From G963674835 sp963674835 (GTDB taxonomy: Bacteria > Planctomycetota > Planctomycetia > Pirellulales > Thermoguttaceae): a stretch of DNA of 64,000 bases. Shown here one piece after another: positions 1-10,030 of this stretch. Position 1 is the stretch's first letter. Each line of letters opens with the position of its first letter. The notes under the pieces were generated by a model, which did no database searches, was not told the DNA's origin, and saw nothing but the letters and a program-made list of their open reading frames with translations. A program made the position numbers and the translations under genes. The stretch spans positions 620,001-684,000 of the forward strand of contig CAXXKC010000002.1 in assembly GCA_963674835.2 (NCBI GenBank). Direction: 5' to 3'.

Positions 1-998
1 TCGCCGAAGAGGCAAAGGCCGCCATCCGCACCGCGGAAGAGGCCGTGAAGGAAGCCCAGTTGGTCATTGATGAGTACGAGGGTCTGACGTCGGTCAAACA
101 GATCCATGCGCGCACCGAGGCGATGAAGGCGTTGCAGGGTGCCCTGGAGTGCTACTCGAATATCGGCGCCACGCAGCAAGATCAGGCGGCACCGATGCAA
201 GGCGATCAACTGCGAAAGACGCCGGTCCCTTCGGTGATCGGCCTGCCGGCTGAAGAAGCCAAGAGGGAGTTGACCGCCGTCGGATTCGTCGCCGACTTGC
301 AGGTCGGCGACATGGCCCCGCCAGACAAGAATCCGTTCCAGGTATACGCACAGGATCCCGTTGCGGGCACACGTGTGATCAAGGGCCAGACCGTCGCCAT
401 CACGATCTACGCGGATCGCCCTACACAGGGCTTCCAGCCGGGCGACGGCGCCAAGGTTGATCCGCGTTTTGCAAAGGCCACGGTTACGGATGGAGAGATG
501 AAGATCGAGAAGTTATCCGCTATGCACATCACTTCAGCGGGAGCGGGCCCGCACTGTGCTATCGAAGGCTCCGAAGGGATGGTACCGTTCGAGAAAGCAC
601 AGACGCGCGCGGGCTCGACTTGGTACTGGAGCATCAAGAAGCACGCCACCCCCGCAGGTGCCCGCCAGCTCCCCTCCCGCGTCAGCGAGTTGTGGAAGAA
701 CGTCGAAAGCCACGATCTTGGTCATAACGCCGGCTTCTTCCGGATTGTCCGAAAGAAGCTGGACAACGACGAGACGGTTCTGCACATAAGCACTCAAATG
801 CCGGGCAATACGGCCGCGGGCGTTGCCGAACTACGACGTTCAACCTATGCCCACATCGTCATCTACCGCGACGTTTTCTCGATCGCGTATGGCGGAAGCG
901 TTCCGGAAGTGAACCACGATTTTTCGCCCGAAGACCAGCGAATCCTTGAGAAAAGCAAGAAGCTGATCGACGAGCGTTTTCCTCCTGATAACAAATAG
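1..998 (+). CDS. PASTA-domain protein, 5' end outside the window
   Basis: The reading frame is open to the left edge, so the N-terminus is missing; a GTG at 45 is only an internal in-frame codon. The first visible part is Ala/Glu-rich and probably helical. Residues about 60-125 (counted from 45) form a PASTA domain: it starts TPVPSVIGLPAEEAKREL and ends GQTVAITIY, with the usual V-P-x-x-x-G-x-x-x-x-x-A pattern. PASTA domains bind peptidoglycan or act as extracellular spacers, so an envelope location is likely. The C-terminal 190 residues match nothing I can name. The next gene follows 100 bp downstream on the same strand. Confidence 0.7.
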   Translation, partial: AEEAKAAIRTAEEAVKEAQLVIDEYEGLTSVKQIHARTEAMKALQGALECYSNIGATQQDQAAPMQGDQLRKTPVPSVIGLPAEEAKRELTAVGFVADLQVGDMAPPDKNPFQVYAQDPVAGTRVIKGQTVAITIYADRPTQGFQPGDGAKVDPRFAKATVTDGEMKIEKLSAMHITSAGAGPHCAIEGSEGMVPFEKAQTRAGSTWYWSIKKHATPAGARQLPSRVSELWKNVESHDLGHNAGFFRIVRKKLDNDETVLHISTQMPGNTAAGVAELRRSTYAHIVIYRDVFSIAYGGSVPEVNHDFSPEDQRILEKSKKLIDERFPPDNK

Positions 999-1098
999 CC
1001 TAGGATCGTTCACGCGGCTCGTCGTCTGCCCGGCGTCTTGGAATCGACCACAGGCGCAAACCGCTCGCGTAACGAGCACGACACGAGAGGAGCAAATC

Positions 1099-3864
1099 AT
1101 GCATCGGCTTGGTGGCCTGGCATTGCTCGCGCTGGCGGCTTCCGTCGGAATGCCGACCGTAAGGGCCGCAGAAGTTCGAGGCAGGGTCGCCGCGGTCACA
1201 GGCCAGGAGATCACGGTCGACATTGACGAGGACGTACTGCCCGCTGTTGGCGATTCGGTACGGGTGGTTGTGGCGGTTCCCAACGTCGGTGAGGCCAAGG
1301 TCGGAACGGGGCGCGTGACGGGGATTCGCGGGAAGCAGGTCGTCGCTTCCATCGACAAGGCGACCGGACAGCTTGCAGTCGGACAGGCCGTTCGAATCGT
1401 CGCCTCAGGAGGGCAACCAGCGCCAGAAGCGGCGGCAACGGTAAAGACGCCCCAGCCGACGCGGGCGCCACCGCGCCCCCGGGGGGCTGTGCCGACCTCG
1501 AACCCAGTCGAGCGGCCTTCGCTTGTTGCACCTGCCGAGCCGGTTGAAATTTCCAGCGCACTGGTCGGACAGACTGACCACAGCCGCGAAGTCGTCAAGG
1601 CGGTCGCCGAGGTTCTACCCCGACTTCACCTCTCGCGCCATCCCGTCGATGACGAAATCGGACGCCGCACGATCCGGGTGTTCATCGACCGGCTCGATCC
1701 CGACAAGCTCTTCTTCAACCAGGCCGACGTGGACGGATTTCTCGCGCAGGGCTCGGCCATGAGCGATGGCTTGCGACGCGGCGATTTGCCCCAGGCGTAC
1801 GAGATCTTCCGCCGCTTCCTTCGCCGTCTGGGTGAGCGGGTCGCACTGGCCCAACAGCTTCTCGACACCCAGCATGATTTCACGATCGACGAAGAGCTCC
1901 TGCTTCGCGATCCATCGAGCCAGTGGCCTACGGATCAGCCGACCGCCCTGGAGACCTGGCGCAAATGGATCAAGTACCACATGCTAACCCATCGCGCAGT
2001 CGGCGCCGATTGGGTCGAAGCGCGAAGTCGGACTGCCCGGACGATCCGCGATCTGGTCCAGCGCATGCAGAGAGTCAGCGATAACGACCTACAGAATTCG
2101 CTCCTGGATGCGCTGGCCGGAGCCTACGATCCCCACTCAAGCTACATGTCTCAGAAATCGTTCGATGAATTCAATGCGGCTCTCAAGCAGCAGATGGTCG
2201 GTGTGGGGGCAGTTCTGGCAGAGGCCGACGGCTATGTCACCGTACAGAACCTGATTCCCGGCGGACCGGCCGATCGTCAGGGACGAATGAAGCCAGGGGA
2301 TCGCATCGTCGGCGTCGGCGAGGGCCCTGATGGTTCGATCGAGGACGTCGTTGGTAGACCACTTGCTGAGGTCGTCGGCATGATCCGCGGCCCCGAGGGA
2401 ACGGTCGTCCGGCTGCGAGTCATTCCGCAGGGGGAATTCGAAGCCCAGGTCTACAGCGCCAAACGCGACAGGGTCGATTTGACCACGCTGGGGACAGCCG
2501 TCCTGACCGGGGATCAGGTGCGCGCGAGTGAGACGGCCAAGATCGGGTACGTCTACCTGCCGACCTTCTACACCGACTTGGCCGCCCAGCGCGCCGGCCG
2601 AGAGGACTACCGCAGCAGTGCGCGGGACCTGCGTCCCAAGCTAGAGGAGTTCCGCAAGCGGGGCGTTCATGTCGTCGTGCTCGACGCGAGAAACAACAAC
2701 GGTGGCGGTCTCCAAGAGAGTATCGACACGACCAGCCTGTTCATCGGTGGTGCGCCCGTCATGCAGCAGCGCAACCGCGAAGGCGAGATCGCGCAGCTTG
2801 CCAACGAGCGTGCGACGCTGGCTTGGGGCGGACCGCTCGTCGTGCTCACGGATCGGGTAACGGCAGGAGGCGCAGAGATCCTGGCCGCGGCGATCCACGA
2901 CTACCGCCGCGGTCTGGTGGTCGGCGATTCGTCGACGTTCGGTGTGGGAACCATCGCGGACCTCTTCGACGTGGCCCGAGCTTTGGACCGGCCGGCGCCG
3001 GCGGGGAGCCTCGGCTATTTGCGAGTGACCGCGGCCAAGTTCTATCGCGTCAACGGCCAAAGCACGCAACGGCGCGGAGTCGTGCCGGACATCATCCTGC
3101 CCTCGCCTGCGGCCGACGCACCGCCTGGGGAAGCCCTGAAACCATTCTCGTTGATGGGCGACGCGATCGATCCCCTGCAATTCTCGGATTTCGGATACGA
3201 CACGCCGCCTGAACTGCTGCAAACGTTGCGGCAACGTTCCGAGCAGCGACGTCGGGCAGATGCCTACTTCCGACGACTTGCAGCACAATTAACCCAAGCT
3301 CGGCGCGGTCACACGGGTACCGTCATACCGCTGAGCGAGCGAGCGTTTCTCGCCGCTCGGACACCACAAGGACAAGACAGCAACCGAACGACGAACAAGG
3401 TGCCGGGAATCCCCGCCGCCGTCCTCGATGAATACCTCGTCGAGGTCTTTGCCATTGCCCTCGATTACGCCGCGCGGGCGCACGTATCCGCAGCAGAGAG
3501 GATGTACCTTCGTGGCGACTACAAGGCCGCGCTCGTCGGCTATCAGGATTCGATCGACACTGCCCCGACGTTCGCCGACGGGCATTACCGGCTGGCCTGG
3601 ACGTTGAGCACGTGCCCAGAGGCGAAGTTCCGCGACGGTGAGCGGGCGATTCGCCACGCGCGCATCGCCTGCGAATTGTCGCAATGGAAGGTGTGGTCCT
3701 ACCTGCTGGGGCTGTCCATTGCGGAGGCCGAAACAGGGCGATTCTCAGACGCTCAGGCTCATCTCACCCAGGCGCTCGATCTGGCCCCGGAAGATCAGCG
3801 TCAGTCATATCAGTATCTCCGCGATCGGTTCAGCGCTTCCCGGCCCTACGCTCCGCCTCCCTGA
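1099..3864 (+). CDS. S41 (tail-specific/CtpA-like) peptidase homologue, catalytic dyad lost
   Basis: A GAGAGGAG Shine-Dalgarno precedes ATG 1099. An N-terminal signal peptide ends near VRAAE. Domains: a small beta-rich N-terminal region, a Pro-rich linker (about 110-150), a helical Prc-like region, a PDZ domain (about 367-450, containing GGPADRQGRMKPGDRIVGVG), an S41 core (about 478-680) and TPR-like helices (about 800-905). Active S41 enzymes have a Ser in S-A-S-A-S-E and a Lys in FGKG 25 residues later. Here the corresponding segments are TAGGAEI (Gly590 at the Ser position) and STFGVGTI (Val616 at the Lys position). The fold is recognisable, but serine proteolysis by the known dyad is not possible. 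A scaffold or peptide-binding role in the periplasm is inferred. At 921 aa it is longer than E. coli Prc because of the added ends. Confidence 0.85.
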   Translation: MHRLGGLALLALAASVGMPTVRAAEVRGRVAAVTGQEITVDIDEDVLPAVGDSVRVVVAVPNVGEAKVGTGRVTGIRGKQVVASIDKATGQLAVGQAVRIVASGGQPAPEAAATVKTPQPTRAPPRPRGAVPTSNPVERPSLVAPAEPVEISSALVGQTDHSREVVKAVAEVLPRLHLSRHPVDDEIGRRTIRVFIDRLDPDKLFFNQADVDGFLAQGSAMSDGLRRGDLPQAYEIFRRFLRRLGERVALAQQLLDTQHDFTIDEELLLRDPSSQWPTDQPTALETWRKWIKYHMLTHRAVGADWVEARSRTARTIRDLVQRMQRVSDNDLQNSLLDALAGAYDPHSSYMSQKSFDEFNAALKQQMVGVGAVLAEADGYVTVQNLIPGGPADRQGRMKPGDRIVGVGEGPDGSIEDVVGRPLAEVVGMIRGPEGTVVRLRVIPQGEFEAQVYSAKRDRVDLTTLGTAVLTGDQVRASETAKIGYVYLPTFYTDLAAQRAGREDYRSSARDLRPKLEEFRKRGVHVVVLDARNNNGGGLQESIDTTSLFIGGAPVMQQRNREGEIAQLANERATLAWGGPLVVLTDRVTAGGAEILAAAIHDYRRGLVVGDSSTFGVGTIADLFDVARALDRPAPAGSLGYLRVTAAKFYRVNGQSTQRRGVVPDIILPSPAADAPPGEALKPFSLMGDAIDPLQFSDFGYDTPPELLQTLRQRSEQRRRADAYFRRLAAQLTQARRGHTGTVIPLSERAFLAARTPQGQDSNRTTNKVPGIPAAVLDEYLVEVFAIALDYAARAHVSAAERMYLRGDYKAALVGYQDSIDTAPTFADGHYRLAWTLSTCPEAKFRDGERAIRHARIACELSQWKVWSYLLGLSIAEAETGRFSDAQAHLTQALDLAPEDQRQSYQYLRDRFSASRPYAPPP

Positions 3865-3943
3865 ACCGGAGGCCACGTGGGAGATCACCTTCCCAGGCTA
3901 TCGCCCCAGCGAAAGATCCTCTTGGCACAGAGGCTCCTTTGAG

Positions 3944-4007
3944 AAGGGGCCATTGACCTCGGCAACTCCTGCGCCGCGATGAAAACAATGTCGAGGTCGG
4001 CCCTTTT
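3944..4007. terminator. hairpin between convergent genes
   Basis: AAGGGGCC, a short bulge, ACCTCG and then a reverse-complementary CGAGGT/GGCCCTTTT form an imperfect hairpin. The 3' arm runs into TTTT on the + strand. It sits between the S41-like gene (+) and the heparinase gene (-), so it could terminate the first. Confidence 0.45.
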
Positions 4008-4044
4008 CGTATGGGGACCGCGACACGCTACTCGATGTATCGGC

Positions 4045-7000
4045 CTAGGGGAGACGGAATGTCTGGCTTCTGGGCACGTCGCTGACCAATTCGTGATCGC
4101 CGTAGCGGATCTTGCCTGCGGCAGCCAGCACGAGAGTCACTTTGCTCCCACGGACCTGCACGGTTCCGGCAGTTCCTTCGAAGCCGATGTCGGCCTGCTG
4201 AAAGACGAACGGCTTGGGAGCTACGAACGCGTAGTCGACGCCGAATTGCGATTCGACGCGGACGCCGCAGCCGTCTGCCAGTTGCTCGAAGGTGGGCGGT
4301 TGTTGCGTCTGCAATCGGGGATAGAATGCGGCGACAACTGACTCCCCGCGGGGAATGGTCAGTTGCACTCCGTATTGACGCATCGACTGGATCTTGTTCG
4401 AACCGTCGCCAGTTCCTTCCGGGCAGGGAACATCGAGCACTCGCGACTTGACGAAGCGCGGCCTGCCGGTGGGCTTTCCTGCCATGTCGGTCACCAGGGC
4501 TGCCGCCTCTCGGTCGCTCAGTCGAGGGAACCGCTGTGCCCGCTCGCCGGCGAACCAGACGTCGAGATCGACATCGGCCTGGCCGTGAACGCGGAGGATG
4601 TCGCCGTCGCGTTCGGGCGGCATCCCGGTGTAGAACCACTGGTACCACTGGGCGTCTCCGTCGCCGGACGTCGAATCATGAATCAGGAAGAAGTTCGGCC
4701 CTTCCGAATCAGCGTCTTTGACGAACAGAATCTGTCGTTGCCAATCGCCCAGGTCGACACGAACGTAGTCGGTCACCGCTTGCGTGCTGAATGCGGTGAC
4801 CTCGCCGTCGTTTCCGATGTCCATCATGCTGTGATCGGTAGACGGCATCCGGCCGTGATAGCCCCAATCGAGGCAGAGGGGCTGGCCCTTGCCCCAAAGG
4901 GCGAAGCTGCCGCGGTCGAAATCGTAGTGTTCGAAGAACTTGCCGTGCAGGACGTACAACTGCGTTTCTCGATGACTAGGAAAGTGAGACCGGAGGATGG
5001 TGCCGGAATTTGGAAAGACTTCGCTACCCCAGTCAGGCGGGCGACCGGGTCGGGAGTCGTCGACGAGGAAATCCATCACCTGGGCGATTTCGGAACCGCC
5101 GCCGATTCCCGTCCACATCGGTCGGCCGTGCTGTTGCCACATCCATTGGAGGTCGTCGGCGACCTGAGGATTGCGAGCCCTGTGCAGTTTGGCCAGGATG
5201 GCGAACAGCCCGGTCGTCTCGAACCGATAGGTGTTGCCGGCAGCGGGCATGTGGCGCCGATTGTCGAAGCGAGGATCGGGCGGGGTGCTGATCTTGGCGA
5301 GATACACGATGGACTTGAGCAAGTGTTCATCGTAGATCCGGTCGGAGAGGCCGGCTCGGTGTCCGGCCAAAAGCAGCATGATGCCGTCGCCGATCAGGCT
5401 TTGATAGTGCGGACATTCCAGCCAACCGCCGTTGGGCCCCACCCAGTTGTCCAACTCACGTGTGATTTCGGACAGCCCCACCTCGAACCACTGCCGCGAT
5501 TTCGGATGATCCCAGAGTGAGCACGCCAGCAGCCCAACCACCGAGTGGCGCATCGTGGTCATGTTGGGATTGGCATGCCAGCCGCGTTCAAAGGAGTAGT
5601 AGTCCGGGTCGGCCATCTTGTAGGCGAGGAAGGCTGCCTGCGATCGAAGGCGCTTCCACTGCTGAGGCGGGAGTGCCTCCTTGCGGCCCAGGAGTTGGTC
5701 AAGCCAGATGGTTTGAACCATCACGAGTCGGCAAATGTGATGCGTCCACACGCTGGCGGAATGGCGGACGACACTTCTCTTACCCTCCGGGTCCCAATGT
5801 TGAACGTCATCGGTAAACGTTCTGACGGCCTGCTCGACATTGGGGAGCAATCGCTCGCGGAGTGCCTTGTTGGCCGCGTCGGAACGGTCGAGAAACGACT
5901 TTCGCAAGCGCTCGTATCGCGGATTGCTGCTTGCCGCCGATTCATCGATCCGCCGCCGAGTCGCGTCGAGGTCATCGGGGCCGAAAAACAGCCGCGGGTA
6001 GTCCGACGGTGTCGCTTTGCTCGGCCACTCGAGAATCATGTCTTTGACCTGATCGAGCGGCGTTTCACAGTATTTGATCATGTACCGCTGCGCGTCGGCA
6101 AGTTCCTGGTCGGCGACAATCGTCTTCTCCAAGGTTGTTGCGCCGATGATCCAATAGCGGCGATGCTCGCGCATCGGAAAGTCAAGGCAGACCTCGCCTT
6201 GGGGCATCGTTCGCAACGGGATCGCGGCGTCGGGGCCTGACTCGCCGGGCTCGACCCAGTCTCCCCCATGACCGGCGGCGACGAACACGACATCGTCGTT
6301 GGACAACTCGACCGGATGGCCGCCTCGCGCGATACGAACCACGCGATCCTTCTTGCTGTAGGTGCATGTGGTGGCGGGGTCCGTCTTGAAGAGGCTGACG
6401 CAGGAAACCGATCGTGGATCCCACCACTGCGCCCATGGGGACAAGAGGAACGGCGACTCGTCGGTCGCCTGTAGCAGCCCACGGACGTAGTTGGCATTGA
6501 GCGGAGCACCAGGCTCCAAATTGGTGCGGTACGCGGCCTGGTTCGGTTGGAAATTCGGGTGCAGGAGCAGCCGCCACTGAGAGTCGGCCGTTCGATCGAA
6601 CGATTCACGCACCACGACGACGGGCTCGCCGGCGATGACTCGAAACGTTATCGTCCACAGTTTGCCGTCGGACCATCGGCACTTACATTCGATCTCGGCG
6701 AACACCGGGCCCGTCTGGGAGAGTCTCGCTTCGTATGCGTCGATCCCGGGCGTGCCCGCAAGGCGACTGCCGCCAATCCATCGCCCCGACTCCAGTCGGA
6801 TGCCCTTGATAGGTCCCGCACCATCCAGTAGGCGTTGGCTGACCGCAATTCCGATGCGGTCGTTCCAGAGGCGGATCTCGCCAGGATCATCCTTCCACTG
6901 CAGGCCGGTTTGCGGCGTCCGGCCCGAATGGTTCGCAACCAAACGATATGCCACCTGCTGAAAGGCCGGCAGATCGGCGAGAAAGGCGATCGCTGCCTGG

Positions 7001-7254
7001 CCGTCTTGTTCGAGGATCTGAAAGGATATCGCCTCGGAGCGAGGATTCAGCAGGCAGGCTCCGCGTTGAGCGGCCCGGCGGGCGTCATCCGTCAATCGGA
7101 AGAACACGAGCTCGTGCGACCACTCGTGCCCAAGGTGCTCCTGGAGCTCAAAGGTCTGCACCGACCGCGCGGCGGCTTGTGCCGTCCCGCGACCTGCAAT
7201 CAACGCCAAGGCCGCGATCAAAGGAACACCAGCCATTACGCGAAACCTTCTCAT
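4045..7254 (-). CDS. secreted heparinase II/III-family polysaccharide lyase-like protein
   Basis: 1069 aa. An AAAGGA ribosome-binding site lies 8 nt before the ATG at 7254. The N-terminal signal peptide has the hydrophobic core AGVPLIAALALIAG and cleavage near TAQA. The middle (about 430-700) is an all-helical (alpha/alpha) toroid of alginate-lyase type. The C-terminal beta-sandwich shows heparinase II/III landmarks such as GKFFEHYDFDRGSFALWGKG (about residues 770-790), with the His/Tyr pairs expected in the cleft. Such enzymes cleave uronic-acid-containing polysaccharides by beta-elimination in the periplasm or outside the cell. The N-terminal 400 residues are an extra beta-rich region not found in short family members. 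The sulfatase downstream and divergent fits use of sulfated polysaccharide; the exact substrate cannot be told. Confidence 0.8.
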   Translation of the reverse strand: MRRFRVMAGVPLIAALALIAGRGTAQAAARSVQTFELQEHLGHEWSHELVFFRLTDDARRAAQRGACLLNPRSEAISFQILEQDGQAAIAFLADLPAFQQVAYRLVANHSGRTPQTGLQWKDDPGEIRLWNDRIGIAVSQRLLDGAGPIKGIRLESGRWIGGSRLAGTPGIDAYEARLSQTGPVFAEIECKCRWSDGKLWTITFRVIAGEPVVVVRESFDRTADSQWRLLLHPNFQPNQAAYRTNLEPGAPLNANYVRGLLQATDESPFLLSPWAQWWDPRSVSCVSLFKTDPATTCTYSKKDRVVRIARGGHPVELSNDDVVFVAAGHGGDWVEPGESGPDAAIPLRTMPQGEVCLDFPMREHRRYWIIGATTLEKTIVADQELADAQRYMIKYCETPLDQVKDMILEWPSKATPSDYPRLFFGPDDLDATRRRIDESAASSNPRYERLRKSFLDRSDAANKALRERLLPNVEQAVRTFTDDVQHWDPEGKRSVVRHSASVWTHHICRLVMVQTIWLDQLLGRKEALPPQQWKRLRSQAAFLAYKMADPDYYSFERGWHANPNMTTMRHSVVGLLACSLWDHPKSRQWFEVGLSEITRELDNWVGPNGGWLECPHYQSLIGDGIMLLLAGHRAGLSDRIYDEHLLKSIVYLAKISTPPDPRFDNRRHMPAAGNTYRFETTGLFAILAKLHRARNPQVADDLQWMWQQHGRPMWTGIGGGSEIAQVMDFLVDDSRPGRPPDWGSEVFPNSGTILRSHFPSHRETQLYVLHGKFFEHYDFDRGSFALWGKGQPLCLDWGYHGRMPSTDHSMMDIGNDGEVTAFSTQAVTDYVRVDLGDWQRQILFVKDADSEGPNFFLIHDSTSGDGDAQWYQWFYTGMPPERDGDILRVHGQADVDLDVWFAGERAQRFPRLSDREAAALVTDMAGKPTGRPRFVKSRVLDVPCPEGTGDGSNKIQSMRQYGVQLTIPRGESVVAAFYPRLQTQQPPTFEQLADGCGVRVESQFGVDYAFVAPKPFVFQQADIGFEGTAGTVQVRGSKVTLVLAAAGKIRYGDHELVSDVPRSQTFRLP

Positions 7255-8035
7255 CGAGCGCGTCCTTTCTGCTCCTGCTGAAGCGATTTGAGAAGGACCA
7301 AGTTGAACGTGATGGATGCGTTTTGACTGCCGGAGCGTCGCTCGTATTGTCCACGGCGTCTAAGGGTGCGCCGCTCGTGCAGTCACGCGTTAGTCTACCA
7401 TACCCGCTCAGCCACTATCGGGAAAGTACCAAAGCCGGTCGAGGCCAAAACGGCTTCGCACCTCGGACAGTCGTACCGAATCTGAATCGAGCATCTTGCT
7501 CAGCGCCCGGGTGCGTTTGGGAAGGCTCGCTGGTGTGAAGCCGCCATCGGTGGTCCGCGTTGCGATTGTAGCGTCGAGGTGCGCATGGAGAAATGCGCCG
7601 CCTGGGCGGGGATTCACCGAGTTAACCTCACATATCTCTTGTTCACACCATGCTGGTGAGGGATACTGGGTTGTGAGGTCATTCCGCTTTCACTGGGCTG
7701 GTAAGAGCGACTTCCATCGCCACGGCATGTCGCACAACTCAAATGAATTGCGCGACGCGGCTGCCAGGAGTTGCAGAACTGCAATCGGCTCAGATCATGC
7801 TTCAAGATTGAAGGTGAATCGTATGCAGGGGACATCACGGATTCCGTGGCGATGTTCGGTTCGCCCTGCGATGGGGGTGGCCGTCTTGGTGGGGTGGATG
7901 GCGATATCTGGCCTGGCAAAGCCGTCGACGGATCCGCTGTGAAAGAGCCTCAAGGACGAAAGAGAACGAAGGCCCGTGCTAGTAGCCGGTAGCAGGGGAG
8001 CGGTGCTGAAGACACCAAGCATGAGGAGCACGATC
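7255..8035. other. long intergenic region, nothing recognised
   Basis: 780 bp between divergent heparinase and sulfatase genes. It must hold both promoters. Only short overlapping open frames without family resemblance or ribosome-binding sites are present. Homopolymer and stop patterns look non-coding. Confidence 0.5.
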
Positions 8036-9562
8036 ATGGGCACACGATTCACGATAGGCTTCCTGTTTGCGGCAGCTCTGGTCGCCGCCACGGCAACTGC
8101 AGTTCGAGCAACCGAACGCAAACCGAACATCGTGCTCATCTACGCCGACGACCTCGGATACGGGGACGTCAGTTGTTATGGCGCAACGGAAGTTCGAACG
8201 CCCAACGTCGACCGACTTGCCAAGGAGGGCCTGCAGTTCACCAGTGCGCACTGCACGTCGGCCACGTGCACGCCGTCGCGCTATGGCATGCTTACGGGCC
8301 AGTACCCGTGGCGTGAAAAGGGCACCAACGTTCTGCCCGGCAATGCGCCGCTGATTATCCACCCCGGCCGCACCACGCTTGCTTCAGTGTTGCAGAAGGC
8401 CGGATACGCAACCGGCGTCGTGGGAAAATGGCATCTGGGGCTTGGCTCGGGCAGCTTGGATTGGAATGGCGAGGTCCGGCCGGGTCCGTGCGAGATCGGC
8501 TTCAACTACTGCTTCCTCATTCCGGCCACGGGCGACCGCGTGCCGTGTGTGTTCGTCGAGAACCATCGCGTGGTCGGGCTCGATGCGAAGGACCCGATCG
8601 AGGTCAGTTACGGCAAACCGGTGGGAAGCGAGCCGACAGGCAAGGACCATCCCGAGCTGCTGAAGATGCACCCCAGCCATGGTCACGACCAAACGATCGT
8701 CAACGGCATCAGCCGCATCGGCTACATGAGCGGCGGCAAGTCGGCGCGATGGGTGGACGAAGACATGGCAGAGACGATCACTGGGAAGGCGGTGGCTTTC
8801 ATCGAGCAGCACAAAGACGTACCGTTCTTCCTGTACTTCGCCACGCACGACATCCATGTGCCACGCGTACCCCACCCGCGATTCGTCGGCAAGACGAACC
8901 TCGGTCCGCGAGGCGACGCGATCGTGCAATTCGACTGGAGCGCCGGCGAAGTTCTCAGGGCGATCGACCGGCTAAATCTCGCCGAGAATACGATCGTCAT
9001 CCTGACTAGCGACAACGGCCCTGTTGTGGATGATGGATACCAGGATCAGGCGGTGGAGAAGTTGGACGGTCACAAGCCTGCCGGCCCCTTGCGCGGCGGC
9101 AAATACAGTGCGTTCGACGGCGGCACACGCATTCCTTTGTTGGTGCGTTGGCCTGGACGTGTGAAGCCCGGCGTGAGTGACGCGCTCGTTTCACAAGTGG
9201 ATTTTCTGGCGTCCTTCGCCGCACTGACCGGCCAGCCCCTTGCCGGCGACGACGCGCCCGATAGCCTGAATCTCTTGCCCTCGTTGCTTGGCCAGTCGCC
9301 CACCGGCCGCGACTATCTGGTCGAGCAGGCCGGACCACTGTCGCTCATCAGAGGCCAGTGGAAATACATCTCGCCCAGCAAACGGCCGAAGATCAACAAG
9401 AATACCAACACGGAAATGGGAACTGATCCCCAAGCCCAACTCTACAACCTAGCCAACGATCTCGGCGAAAGGAACAACGTGGCCGCATTGCACCCCGATC
9501 TTGTGAAGGAACTAGCGACGCAGCTCAAGGCAATTCGCGAGCACTCGAAAACGCGTCCGTGA
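8036..9562 (+). CDS. secreted family S1 arylsulfatase
   Basis: I chose ATG 8036 because AGGAG lies 8-9 nt upstream; earlier in-frame starts lack this. A signal peptide covers about residues 1-26. The metal site PNIVLIYADDLGYGD (Asp38/Asp39) and the sulfatase signature CTPSR (Cys78, the residue matured to formylglycine) followed by GMLTGQYPW define a Cys-type S1 sulfatase. GKWHLGLG and TSDNGP are further active-site motifs. The length, 508 aa, is normal. It would remove sulfate esters from polysaccharides in the periplasm. No formylglycine-generating enzyme is in the window. The heparinase-like gene lies upstream, divergent. Confidence 0.92.
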   Translation: MGTRFTIGFLFAAALVAATATAVRATERKPNIVLIYADDLGYGDVSCYGATEVRTPNVDRLAKEGLQFTSAHCTSATCTPSRYGMLTGQYPWREKGTNVLPGNAPLIIHPGRTTLASVLQKAGYATGVVGKWHLGLGSGSLDWNGEVRPGPCEIGFNYCFLIPATGDRVPCVFVENHRVVGLDAKDPIEVSYGKPVGSEPTGKDHPELLKMHPSHGHDQTIVNGISRIGYMSGGKSARWVDEDMAETITGKAVAFIEQHKDVPFFLYFATHDIHVPRVPHPRFVGKTNLGPRGDAIVQFDWSAGEVLRAIDRLNLAENTIVILTSDNGPVVDDGYQDQAVEKLDGHKPAGPLRGGKYSAFDGGTRIPLLVRWPGRVKPGVSDALVSQVDFLASFAALTGQPLAGDDAPDSLNLLPSLLGQSPTGRDYLVEQAGPLSLIRGQWKYISPSKRPKINKNTNTEMGTDPQAQLYNLANDLGERNNVAALHPDLVKELATQLKAIREHSKTRP

Positions 9563-10030
9563 GGGCAGCGACTTTGCTCTGATTCAGCTTGTTTGCTCGG
9601 CCGCCACCGCGTGATGCAAACAGCGAACCGAGGGCTGGAGCGTGCAAGGCATGCTCGACTGTTCCAATCCACAAGAGACACGATGGCGGACCGGAAAGGC
9701 TCCCCGCAGCATCTGGGCGGCGGACAGGGTTGAGCAAGATTGAGGGGATTACCGGCCCACAAGACTTCTCGCGGGTCTTGCGCGGCCGCTGATGTGCTGC
9801 CGGGTGTTGCGTACAGGCGGGTTTTCCCCTTTGTGGCGAGCGGCTGTATGTTGTTCTTCGATTCCCACGGGCCGCCGGCTCGCGATGGCCCAACGCCTGG
9901 TGAAGTCGCTCGCGACTGTAGAAGTGAAAACAGGCCGCCAAGGGTCCTCCACACCCAACAGGTCATCGTGGATTTGCTGACCGGCAAACGACTGACCCGG
10001 AGGGTCAGCTTAGACCCTCTCTTCACCTGG
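9563..10030. mobile_element. graveyard of insertion-sequence and integrase fragments
   Basis: Three decayed pieces are visible. At about 9862-9935 (-) a peptide HFYSRERLHQALGHREPAA resembles the C-terminal end of IS3/IS481-type rve transposases. At 9757-9860 the DNA resembles 57419-57510, the region next to an IS21 istB remnant; both contain an inverted repeat around CAAGAC/GTCTTG. At about 9645-9735 the minus strand encodes CLLWIGTVEHA, matching CFLWIGRVDHA at 11950-12000. No intact transposase or clear terminal repeats remain. Confidence 0.5.

Noticed and set aside
7496..7942. 148-codon + strand frame before the sulfatase
   Set aside because: No ribosome-binding site, unbalanced composition, overlapping frames on the other strand, no family resemblance.
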